A stretch of 6,137 bases of DNA, taken from positions 1 through 6,137 of the forward strand of contig CAZGDR010000072.1 of the NCBI GenBank assembly GCA_964524755.1, read 5' to 3'. The notes below the pieces were generated by a model that was not told the DNA's origin, did not search any database, and was given only the letters and a program-made list of their open reading frames with translations. This document shows positions 1 through 6,123 of the stretch, in pieces. Positions within the stretch are counted from its first letter, which is position 1. The number at the start of each line of letters is the position of its first letter. The stretch comes from JAQVOO01 sp964524755. Its GTDB lineage: Bacteria > Spirochaetota > Spirochaetia > Sphaerochaetales > Sphaerochaetaceae. Position numbers and translations under genes: made by a program.

Positions 1-762
1 ACCTATCTGCATAAGGAATTCACTGTCTTAGCTTTACGAGCTGGGTATGATGTGTTCTGTGAAAAGCCTATGGCTCTTTCTACAGAAGAAGCTGAAGAGA
101 TGATAAAAGTATCCAAAGAGACAGGAAAGTTACTCACCGTGGGGCAGTGCCTCCGTTTCTGGCCCATGTATGTAAAGATAAAAGAACTGCTTGATTCAAA
201 AAAATATGGCAAAGTCATCAGTGCTGAGTTCGCCCGTTATTCACCGTGGCCAACGTGGAGTGTAGGGGGCTGGATGGAAGATGGTGCGCTCTCTGGCAGC
301 GCTGCACTCGATCTTCACGTTCATGACGTCGATATCATTAACTTCTATTTTGGAACTCCAAAGGCTGTTACCTCTTCGGGCGTAGAGGCCCCTGGTGGTG
401 GGTATGGGCATATCGCTACACTCTATGATTATCCTGGCATGACCGTGACATCAGTAGGAAACTGGCTCTGTAGTGACCCTTTTGGTTTAATCATGCGAGC
501 TCTCATTGTTTTAGAAAAGGGAGTAATCAACTTAGATACTTCTCAGGGTGAAGCCTTAGTGGTCTACGAAGAGGGCAAAGGTAAGTTCAGCCCAGAACTC
601 GCCGAGAATGATGGGTATTATTATGAGCTAGAGTCTTTCATTAATAATGTAGCGACTAGAAAAGCTCCCACCGTAGTAACTCCCGAATCGGCAATGCTCT
701 CCATTAAGACGGTAATGGCTGAGATCAAATCAGCTACTGAAGGTAAGCAAATTAAGCTATAA
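1..762 (+). CDS. Gfo/Idh/MocA-family NAD(P)-dependent oxidoreductase, 5' end cut off by the window
   Basis: Open in frame from base 1 to the TAA at 760-762, giving 253 visible residues. A GTG at base 52 lies inside a conserved motif and is not the start. Numbering from the first visible codon, the AGYDVFCEKP segment (residues 14-23) is the family's end-of-Rossmann motif with its EKP lysine at 22. GQCLRFWP (48-55) and ALDLHVHDVD (102-111) follow; the latter carries the Asp (104) and His (108) that, with the EKP lysine, form the catalytic set in inositol dehydrogenase-like enzymes. The GxGxxG nucleotide-binding loop is upstream; by comparison with inositol dehydrogenase about 75 residues are missing. 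Members oxidise or reduce sugars, polyols or their derivatives with NAD(P) in the cytoplasm. Family assignment is firm; the substrate cannot be read from sequence. A hairpin terminator follows closely, so this gene ends its transcription unit. Confidence 0.93.
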   Translation, partial: TYLHKEFTVLALRAGYDVFCEKPMALSTEEAEEMIKVSKETGKLLTVGQCLRFWPMYVKIKELLDSKKYGKVISAEFARYSPWPTWSVGGWMEDGALSGSAALDLHVHDVDIINFYFGTPKAVTSSGVEAPGGGYGHIATLYDYPGMTVTSVGNWLCSDPFGLIMRALIVLEKGVINLDTSQGEALVVYEEGKGKFSPELAENDGYYYELESFINNVATRKAPTVVTPESAMLSIKTVMAEIKSATEGKQIKL

Positions 763-799
763 GATAGTTTTCTCTCCTCATAAGATTAGATAAGCGAGT

Positions 800-825
800 A
801 GGCTGGAGTCATGAGGCTCCAGCCT
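800..825 (+). terminator. Probable Rho-independent terminator after the oxidoreductase gene
   Basis: A perfect 9-bp inverted repeat, AGGCTGGAG (800-808) and CTCCAGCCT (817-825), encloses an 8-base loop. It is followed by TATTCCTTT, a T-rich but interrupted tail. It sits 37 bases after the oxidoreductase stop, where a terminator is expected. The weak T tract makes efficiency uncertain. Confidence 0.72.
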
Positions 826-908
826 TATTCCTTTGTATGGAGAAAAGGCTTAAAACTCCCTAGTGTCTCACCCTCTTGTGAAGCGGGTAGAAAGAGGTGG
901 GGGGTGCA

Positions 909-936
909 GTACTGTTTATCCTTAAAGGTACTGTTT
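909..936. repeat. Two direct copies of GTACTGTTT, 19 bp apart
   Basis: GTACTGTTT occurs at 909-917 and again at 928-936, a start-to-start distance of 19 bp, about two helical turns. The pair ends 32 bp before the -35 element of the HAD-gene promoter, a position used by activators. Nine bases is short, so chance is possible. A role as a regulator site is inference. Confidence 0.3.
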
Positions 937-968
937 TCCCTGAACAATTACACCATAGTAAAACCTCT

Positions 969-996
969 TTTACATTCTGCAGTGACATGCTACTAT
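969..996 (+). promoter_or_regulatory. Sigma70-type promoter for the HAD gene
   Basis: TTTACA at 969-974 and TACTAT at 991-996 are separated by 16 bp; each differs from the TTGACA/TATAAT consensus at one position. Transcription would begin near 1003 and give an untranslated leader of about 86 bases before ATG 1089. It lies downstream of the oxidoreductase terminator, so the HAD gene can be expressed on its own. Confidence 0.55.
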
Positions 997-1088
997 CTAT
1001 CTACAAGAAAATATGTTATCCACCGAAAGAACTGACAATAGTTGGTTTTCTTCGTGGATGTAGATTGTTTTTAAGGAGAACACTGGTT

Positions 1089-1754
1089 ATGGAAAAGAAG
1101 CATCCTAATATTCGAGCTGTCGCATTTGATTATGGTGGTGTTCTAGCCTATTTTATCACCGAAGAAAGTGTAAATGATATGGCTCACATAGCCCAAGTCG
1201 ATTTTAAGAGCTTCAATTCAGCTCTGTGGAAACACCGCCACGAGCTCGATTCAGGCGAATATGACAATAATCGCTACTGGAATACAGTACTCGATCTCTG
1301 CGATTCCCCCGTACCTCGCGAACAATCTATCATCGATACGCTAGTGGATATGGATATCAAGGGATTTTCAAGCATGAACCAAGGTATGCTCTGTTGGGCC
1401 GATACACTAAAAGAAAAAGGGTTTAGGACAATCATTATTTCCAACATGGCTGAATCAACCTATAGAACTCTTATGGTTGAACAGGAATGGATGCAACATT
1501 TTGACGAAACAGTCATCTCAGGGATTATTGGCATTAATAAACCAGATAGCAGAATATTTAAGCATGCCCTTGAGCGCATGCAATTAGATGCTGAAGAGAT
1601 CCTTTTTCTAGACGACCTCTTTCACAATGTAGTCGGCGCAAAAGAAGCAGGGCTACACGCCCTGCTATTCTCTGATACGCAAACATTGGCTGAAGACCTT
1701 AAAACACACTATCCAAACCTCCCAGTGGAAGGATTGGACTGTTCACCTCGGTAA
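1089..1754 (+). CDS. HAD-superfamily hydrolase (haloacid dehalogenase-like, probable small-molecule phosphatase)
   Basis: 221 residues starting at ATG 1089, which has AAGGAG at 1073-1078 ten bases upstream. The open frame continues back to GTG 897, but that extension has no family similarity. The four HAD motifs are present: motif I FDYGGVL with nucleophile Asp14, motif II IIISN with Ser118, motif III Lys151 in NKPDSRIF, and motif IV LDD (175-176) followed by NVVGAKEAGL. Residues of about 20-95 form the helical C1-type cap. The general-acid Asp two residues after the nucleophile is Gly16 here, as in the FDxGGV/FDxGNV subgroup that includes E. coli YihX, a glucose-1-phosphatase. Phosphatase activity is therefore plausible, but the substrate is unknown. 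The gene has its own promoter and converges on the ABC permease, with stops 9 bases apart and no terminator visible between them. Confidence 0.9.
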   Translation: MEKKHPNIRAVAFDYGGVLAYFITEESVNDMAHIAQVDFKSFNSALWKHRHELDSGEYDNNRYWNTVLDLCDSPVPREQSIIDTLVDMDIKGFSSMNQGMLCWADTLKEKGFRTIIISNMAESTYRTLMVEQEWMQHFDETVISGIIGINKPDSRIFKHALERMQLDAEEILFLDDLFHNVVGAKEAGLHALLFSDTQTLAEDLKTHYPNLPVEGLDCSPR

Positions 1755-1763
1755 ACGTAAGCT

Positions 1764-3294
1764 TTATAAGATGTCGACCTTACCTCTGCCAAACACGTTC
1801 AGCAAGAGTAACGCTAACCCTGTGGTAGCCAGCAAGATCGTTGCTAAAGCTGCTGCAGGGCCAAAATAACCACCTAGGATCCAAGCATACATCCGAATGG
1901 GCATCGTTACCGTATTACCCACATAGAGCAGAATTGAAGCCGACAATTCATTAATAGAGGTGATCCAACTCATAACTGCCCCTGATATAATTCCAGGCAT
2001 CATCAATGGCATAGCAATCTTTCTGAAGGCACGNNNNNNNNNNNNNNNNNNNNNNNNNNNNNNNNNNNNNNNNNNNNNNNNNNNNNNNNNNNNNNNNNNN
2101 NNNNNNNNNNNNNNNNNNNNNNNNNNNNNNNNNGGTATCAAGAATTTTATTCATCGTATTTTGACGGCGAGTAATAACAAATCCTAATAGCGTACCCAAG
2201 ACTACAATAAGAATGACGGCAACAATAGAGAACCAAAAACTGTTGGCAATAGCTAGAGGAACTTCTCGGCTGACTTGTCTGAAGTTATCGAGTCCAAAAC
2301 CTTTGGTAAACACTGGGCCACTAGTCTTTCTAAAAGCAAAGACAACTACAACTGCCATGGGTAAGGTACTAAGGAATACAATGAAATAGGAGACGAAATG
2401 AGCCAAGAAATTCCGCATTCCACTCAGCTTCACCACTTCTGGTTTGTAGAGAAGGAGGCTGGTGTACTTTCTTCTTTTAGCGGCATACTTTTGTAAAAAG
2501 ATAGCAATACTTGCCACTAGTACTAAGATAAGGCTAATCGTAGAGGCCATAGCCGGCCGCTTAGCAATTTCACTGGTATACATATTGTAGGCCATGGTGG
2601 GAAGAACCCTGTACCTTCCTCCAATAATTTGGGGAGTTCCAAAATTAGCTAATGAAAGCATAAAGGCCAACAAAGCTCCAGAAGTAATCGAAGGAATTAC
2701 TAAGGGAATGGTGATCTTATAGAACCGCCTGAACGGGGTAGCTCCAATATTAGAGGCCGCCTCTTCAAGTGAGCGATCAATCGTTTGCAACCCATTAACG
2801 GTCAGTAAAAATACAAATGGATAGTATTGTAGTGAATAGACTAGAATAATACCAAAAGGACCATAGACAGAAGGGATTGAAAGTCCAATTGCCTCTAGCG
2901 CTGTCCTCATAAACCCGTTGCGCCCTAACATGACTATCCAAGCATATGCCCCTAAAAATGGGGGGGTCAGTAGAGCTAAGGTAGCCAAACTAGTGAGTAT
3001 TGGGGTCCCTTTAACTTTAAAGCGAGTAGTAAAAAATGCCAAAGGGACACCTAAAATTACGGCTCCCAGTGTCCCACCAATCGAGACTGTCAAACTATTT
3101 AATAGGGATTTCAAGTAATAAGGGGTCATGAAGAATGTTAGGTAGTTGCCTAAGCCCACTCGTTCTGTGTCTATATCGATAAAACTTTGAATAAAAATAT
3201 TGAAGAGTGGATAGAGGACTAACAAAAGCATGACCAAAAATCCGATAATGGTGATTAAAGTCCAAAAACCATGTTGACGAATCCAGTTACGCAT
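1764..3294 (-). CDS. ABC transporter permease, fused two-domain (Fe3+/phosphonate/sugar-phosphate type), interrupted by an assembly gap
   Basis: Inner-membrane subunit carrying two BPD_transp_1 domains in one chain, so no second permease gene is needed. The start is taken as ATG 3294: GGGAG lies nine bases upstream and the codon is four bases after the ATPase stop. An upstream ATG at 3330 only overlaps the ATPase tail. The 387 residues before the gap hold a first membrane segment (about 10-35), a full EAA loop in the first half (EEAASNIGATP, about 177-187, ending in Pro197), a linker near 270-295 and the first segments of the second half. After the gap, 89 residues start inside the second EAA loop (RAFRKIAMPLMMPG) and run through the last membrane segments to the TAA at 1766-1764. 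The second EAA core is lost in the Ns. The gap is flanked by whole codons on both sides, so the gene is probably intact, with a true length near 550-565 residues. Confidence 0.9.
2034..2133. other. Assembly gap of 100 Ns inside the permease gene
   Basis: Exactly 100 Ns, the usual placeholder for a gap of unknown size. On the minus strand the last complete codon before it is ACC (2136-2134) and the first after it is CGT (2033-2031), so an intact gene needs a gap divisible by three, which 100 is not. Aligning the permease's two homologous halves suggests that about 75-86 codons are missing. Confidence 0.95.
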
Positions 3295-3298
3295 AACG

Positions 3299-4390
3299 TT
3301 ATTCTCCCTTGGTGTGTCGAATTCTCTCACCAGTACCCTTGTCGAAGAATAGTAATCTATCCACTTCTACAGAAAACTCAATAATCTCGTGTTCTGCTAA
3401 GATATCTACTTGGTTAGTGATGTCACTATGTACAGTTAAGACGTGCCCTTCTCCAACCACTATACGATAGATTACTCCGCTTCCAATGAAGAGACTCTTT
3501 CTCACCTTTCCCGTAAAATGGACGGCTGCGGGATCTTTAGCGGCTCCTCGTATGAGGATTTTAGCATCGTTAGGCCTAAAGCAGATTTTGCAAGAACTAG
3601 GTTTGGTCCCAGCGGGGAACGTGGCGGTGAGTTCTTTTGGTGATTTACTGGCTTTTAAGGCATCTTCGCCAGTAAGTTTATTCATACTACCCACAAAGGA
3701 GGAGACAAACTCATTAATTGGATCACGGTAAATTTCCCAAGGAGTGCCAATTTGTTGGATAACACCTAGGTTCATTACTGCAATCCTGTCAGAGATAACC
3801 AAAGCTTCTTCTTGGTCGTGTGTTACATAGATAGCAGTTGTACCCAACCGCTTTTGGATATCAAGAATTTCTTCGCGCATATTTAAGCGCAATTTAGCAT
3901 CAAGGTTGGATAGCGGTTCATCCATTAAGAGTAGGCGAGGTGCAATTACCAAAGCTCGAGCAAGGCCGACTCGTTGTTGCTGTCCGCCTGAGAGTTGATC
4001 AGGAGTGCGCTTTTCATACCCCGTCATTTGGACCATCTCGAGTACTTCAGCTACGCGTGTAGCAATTTCGTCTTTAGGAATTTTACGGTTTTCCAGACCA
4101 AAGGCGACGTTCTGTTCCACAGTCATATGCGGGAAGACGGCATAGTTTTGGAAAACCATGCCGATATCACGCATGTGAGGAGGAATATGGTCAATGAGTT
4201 CTCCTGCCACCTTGATATGACCCGTATCTTGTTTATAAAACCCAGCTATGATGCGTAGTAATGTGGTTTTTCCACACCCACTTGGCCCTAGTAACGTAAA
4301 AAACTCACCATCTTTTATGGTAATATTAGCATTGTCGAGCGCTTTGACTCCCGGGAAACTCTTGCTCAGATCATCTATTTGAACATACAT
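3299..4390 (-). CDS. ABC transporter ATP-binding protein (FbpC/PotA-like, with C-terminal TOBE region)
   Basis: 363 residues from ATG 4390, preceded by GGAGAG eight bases upstream. The frame stays open to an ATG at 4471, but that extension would run through the intercistronic stem-loop and has no family counterpart. All nucleotide-binding motifs are intact: Walker A GPSGCGKTT (35-43), Q-loop Gln81 in VFQNYAVFPH, signature LSGGQQQR (133-140), Walker B LLLMDEP with catalytic Glu158, D-loop SNLD (161-164) and H-loop His191. The last 120 or so residues are the TOBE-type domain of the CUT1/Fe/polyamine importer ATPases. It powers import through the fused permease encoded four bases downstream, whose ribosome site overlaps the end of this gene, suggesting translational coupling. 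Role is firm; transported substrate is not shown by this subunit. Confidence 0.95.
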   Translation of the reverse strand: MYVQIDDLSKSFPGVKALDNANITIKDGEFFTLLGPSGCGKTTLLRIIAGFYKQDTGHIKVAGELIDHIPPHMRDIGMVFQNYAVFPHMTVEQNVAFGLENRKIPKDEIATRVAEVLEMVQMTGYEKRTPDQLSGGQQQRVGLARALVIAPRLLLMDEPLSNLDAKLRLNMREEILDIQKRLGTTAIYVTHDQEEALVISDRIAVMNLGVIQQIGTPWEIYRDPINEFVSSFVGSMNKLTGEDALKASKSPKELTATFPAGTKPSSCKICFRPNDAKILIRGAAKDPAAVHFTGKVRKSLFIGSGVIYRIVVGEGHVLTVHSDITNQVDILAEHEIIEFSVEVDRLLFFDKGTGERIRHTKGE

Positions 4391-4431
4391 AACAGCCACT
4401 CTCCATCGTGTACCGATATAGTTGAAAATGA

Positions 4432-4466
4432 GGAACCACACAACTAGTAGTCGGTCGTGTGGTTCC
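4432..4466 (-). promoter_or_regulatory. Stem-loop between binding-protein and ATPase genes
   Basis: A perfect 10-bp inverted repeat, GGAACCACAC (4432-4441) and GTGTGGTTCC (4457-4466), encloses a 15-base loop. It lies in the 101-base space between the binding-protein stop and the ATPase start. Read on the minus strand it is followed by TCATTTTC, which is too poor in U for a strong terminator. Such elements in importer operons commonly protect the upstream message or reduce read-through, keeping the binding protein in excess over the membrane parts. That role is inferred. Confidence 0.7.
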
Positions 4467-4491
4467 GACATTCGTACATGTTAACGAGAGA

Positions 4492-5496
4492 TTACAAACC
4501 CATCTCCATCATAAGGTCAGAGAACTGTTCGATGAATCTAGTGCGGTTATCAGCCGACCATCCAAAATCATAATCAACAGTATTGATAGTACTCAATGGA
4601 GGAAGTCCAGCAGGACTCTTTGCCCCTTCGTGTACAGGGCGACGGCCCATGCGGTCGACGAGGAAGTTCTGTACTTCTGTCGAGGTTGCCCAGTCGAGGA
4701 AGAGATCTGCACCAGCAGGATTCGGTGCACCTTTTATCTTTGCAACTCCATCGGGAGCAGCTACAACACCATCGGCAGGATAGATAATCTTGACTGGTGC
4801 TCCACCTGCAACATAGCGCTGTGCATTGTCTTCAAGGGTAATTCCAACCGCGTATTCACCATCAGCGACTACTCGTGGTACAGCACCCGAACTGGATGAC
4901 AACATCATGTTCTTCATAAATGACTCAAAAACATCCCATCCCTTTTCTTCGCCATACGCTGTTAGGACGTTGGCTAACTGCATATATGCCGATCCTGATT
5001 GAATGGGGTTAGCCATAATCAAACCTTTCTTCACGCTGGCAAGATCTGCCCAAGTTCTAGGCATTTCATACTCTTTTAGCATATCGGTATTAGCAATAAA
5101 TACCATAACAATAGCTGTATACGGTAACCAGTTGGTTCCAACTTTGAAAACATCTGCTATTTGGTCCCAATCTGCTGGTTCATACATTTCGAGCAAGTCG
5201 GAGTTTTGCTCCAGAGCTTCTCCACCAATACTCCAGATAACATCACCCTGCGGGCGATTTGCTTCAGCTCGAACTCGGCTAATTATTTCACCTGAGCCCA
5301 TACGAATTACTTCGAGTTTAGTATCGGGATAGGTTTTCTCCCACATTCCCATCATAGCTTCGATGATACTCTCCTCATGAGCTGAGTAGGCCACAATTTT
5401 ATTCTGTTGTTCGGCTGCCCCTGCTGCAAACAGCACCGGTGCGCCAACAAAAAGAATTAATAATACTGCAAGAAAAACAATAGTCGTTTTTTTCAT
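4492..5496 (-). CDS. Periplasmic solute-binding protein of an ABC importer (COG1840 / SBP_bac_6-like)
   Basis: 334 residues from ATG 5496, with AAGGGGG five bases upstream. A longer frame from 5556 is excluded because it would cover the operon promoter. Residues 1-24 form a Sec signal (MKK, then a hydrophobic run to VLFA) with no lipobox cysteine, so the mature protein should be soluble in a periplasm. Family landmarks are VAYSAHEESI (35-44), GSGEIISRVRAE (67-78), QGDVIW (83-88), NPIQSGSAY (163-171) and VPRVVADGEYAVGITLED (206-223). Often labelled Fe(III)-binding, but the adjacent tyrosine pair of FbpA is absent; the matching region reads ITLEDNA. Relatives include binding proteins for 2-aminoethylphosphonate and hexose phosphates, so the ligand is left open. 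First gene of the operon, and likely the most highly expressed because of the stem-loop behind it. Confidence 0.92.
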   Translation of the reverse strand: MKKTTIVFLAVLLILFVGAPVLFAAGAAEQQNKIVAYSAHEESIIEAMMGMWEKTYPDTKLEVIRMGSGEIISRVRAEANRPQGDVIWSIGGEALEQNSDLLEMYEPADWDQIADVFKVGTNWLPYTAIVMVFIANTDMLKEYEMPRTWADLASVKKGLIMANPIQSGSAYMQLANVLTAYGEEKGWDVFESFMKNMMLSSSSGAVPRVVADGEYAVGITLEDNAQRYVAGGAPVKIIYPADGVVAAPDGVAKIKGAPNPAGADLFLDWATSTEVQNFLVDRMGRRPVHEGAKSPAGLPPLSTINTVDYDFGWSADNRTRFIEQFSDLMMEMGL

Positions 5497-5524
5497 ACGA
5501 ACCCCCTTTATTGTTTCTACTTTC

Positions 5525-5553
5525 AGTCTAACACTGCCAAATTCAGGTGTCAA
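5525..5553 (-). promoter_or_regulatory. Promoter of the ABC importer operon
   Basis: On the minus strand an exact TTGACA (5553-5548) and TAGACT (5530-5525) are separated by 17 bp. The start point would be near 5518, leaving an untranslated leader of about 22 bases that contains the Shine-Dalgarno. The position also settles the binding-protein start at 5496. Confidence 0.75.
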
Positions 5554-5604
5554 CAAAGAGTTCTCATATATAAGTAACTATTTGTAATAGTAGAATTTAT
5601 TTTG

Positions 5605-5632
5605 ATAAAAACGTAGGGAATTTAGTTTTTAT
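5605..5632. promoter_or_regulatory. AT-rich inverted repeat upstream of the importer promoter, operator candidate
   Basis: ATAAAAAC (5605-5612) and GTTTTTAT (5625-5632) are perfect 8-bp complements around a 12-base centre, 20 bp from half-site to half-site. The repeat lies about 50 bp upstream of the operon's -35 box. The spacing suits a dimeric regulator bound on one face of the helix. It does not resemble a Fur box. The AT-only character makes chance possible. Confidence 0.3.
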
Positions 5633-5844
5633 ACCAAACAAGTACTCTCGATTGTAACCCCCAGCATAGCAAGAGGGGCAAAGAAATTTTCAACTGGTTT
5701 CTTATACGTATATTACCTCCTCTTATCACTTCTCGTTATATGTATCTCCAGTTGTGTTGTGCTCAATGTCGTGTTAAAATTTTACTATTGATGTGGAGGT
5801 ACTAAATCCTAATAGTATGGGTGTGAGACCAAATAAAAAGGGTG

Positions 5845-5881
5845 TAAATTGCTTCCATGATTCAGAGGTTTGTGCAATTTA
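5845..5881. repeat. Perfect 8-bp inverted repeat in the divergent region
   Basis: TAAATTGC (5845-5852) and GCAATTTA (5874-5881) are exact reverse complements separated by 21 bases. No T tract follows on either strand, so it is not a terminator. It may be a protein site or a weak hairpin if the upstream plus-strand promoter is used. Confidence 0.3.
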
Positions 5882-5936
5882 ATTATATCTTGGGCCTAAG
5901 AGGTAAAGATACATCGGCATGGAAGGTGTGTAAAAT

Positions 5937-5965
5937 CGGTTGTGGGTAAGTCCAGTTAATATAAT
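5937..5965 (+). promoter_or_regulatory. Possible promoter for the gene starting at 6124
   Basis: An exact TATAAT occurs at 5960-5965. The -35 region at 17 bp spacing is CGGTTG (5937-5942), a poor match, so an activator would probably be needed. Transcription would start near 5972 and give a leader of about 150 bases that contains the paired segments at 5991-6063. Confidence 0.35.
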
Positions 5966-5990
5966 CGAGTTCGTTGATTCTTTTGTATCC

Positions 5991-6063
5991 CGCTGGTCAG
6001 TTCCCCTATGTGGCTGTTGCATCAGGTATGACCTGCTGGTGAAAGAGGTGTCCTTTGCCAGCG
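5991..6063 (+). promoter_or_regulatory. Structured leader with competing stems before the last gene
   Basis: CCAGCG at 6058-6063 can pair with CGCTGG at 5991-5996, or its first five bases with GCTGG at 6035-6039. The shorter-range stem is extended by AAAG (6042-6045) with CTTT (6053-6056). A third hairpin, CAGGT-ATG-ACCTG (6023-6035), shares base 6035 with the second and so excludes its full form. Mutually exclusive pairing is what an attenuator or riboswitch would show, but it matches no riboswitch class I recognise and there is no clear terminator stem. Confidence 0.3.
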
Positions 6064-6123
6064 TTATGTAGAGCTGGTTATAGTGTTGTTACTACTTGTT
6101 GAGAAAATTATAGGAGGAGCGTG

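Larger units (their letters stand above)
826..1088 (+). other. Gene-free stretch upstream of the HAD gene
   Basis: Together with 763-799 and the terminator this makes 326 bases without a gene. Two overlapping open frames here (one beginning inside the terminator loop at 811, one extending the HAD frame back to GTG 897) have no recognisable protein content and no good ribosome site. What it does hold is a 9-bp direct repeat (909-936), a sigma70-type promoter (969-996) and the Shine-Dalgarno of the HAD gene (1073-1078). Confidence 0.6.
5554..6111. other. Divergent intergenic region without a convincing gene
   Basis: Both strands were read for small genes and RNA genes. No frame has a start, a well-spaced ribosome site and protein-like content together, and I see no tRNA or rRNA. 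The stretch holds inverted repeats at 5605-5632 and 5845-5881, possible plus-strand promoters (TTGTGT at 5752-5757 with TAAAAT at 5775-5780; TATAAT at 5960-5965) and paired segments at 5991-6063. It separates the minus-strand importer operon from the plus-strand gene starting at 6124. Confidence 0.6.

Noticed and set aside
811..1035. Plus-strand open frame of 74 codons
   Set aside because: It starts inside the terminator loop, has no ribosome site or family-like content, and overlaps the HAD promoter.
3295..3330. Longer permease start at ATG 3330
   Set aside because: It would overlap the ATPase 3' end; ATG 3294 has a well-spaced GGGAG and matches the usual N-terminus of the family.
4391..4471. 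Longer ATPase start at ATG 4471
   Set aside because: The extension is encoded by the stem-loop region and has no family counterpart; ATG 4390 has its own GGAGAG and begins just before the conserved first strand.
4459..4899. Plus-strand open frame of 146 codons opposite the binding protein
   Set aside because: It is antisense to a well-supported gene, composition is not protein-like, and it begins within the stem-loop arm; other plus-strand frames at 3443-4258 and 4583-5332 are likewise shadows.
5497..5556. Longer binding-protein start at 5556
   Set aside because: It lies across the near-consensus promoter and would bury the signal peptide; ATG 5496 has a strong Shine-Dalgarno and starts MKK.
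5650..5690. CCCC...GGGG short hairpin as a terminator
   Set aside because: Only four G-C pairs around a 13-base loop, with no T tract on either strand.
5714..5724. Strong minus-strand Shine-Dalgarno-like sequence (AGAGGAGGT)
   Set aside because: No start codon occurs within 5-12 bases downstream; the first TTG, over 20 bases on, opens a frame of only 23 codons.
5609..5791. Open plus-strand frame with a hydrophobic, lipobox-like stretch (LLVICISSC)
   Set aside because: It has no ATG, GTG or TTG before the hydrophobic part and ends soon after the cysteine, so it cannot be a normal lipoprotein gene.
5817..5882. 21-codon reading frame starting ATG 5817, possible leader peptide
   Set aside because: The nearest Shine-Dalgarno (GGAGGT, 5795-5800) is 16 bases away, too far, and the peptide has no run of regulatory codons.
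5965..5985. GAGTTCGTTGATTC resembling a tRNA T-arm
   Set aside because: There is no flanking T stem, acceptor stem, anticodon arm or D-arm in the expected positions.
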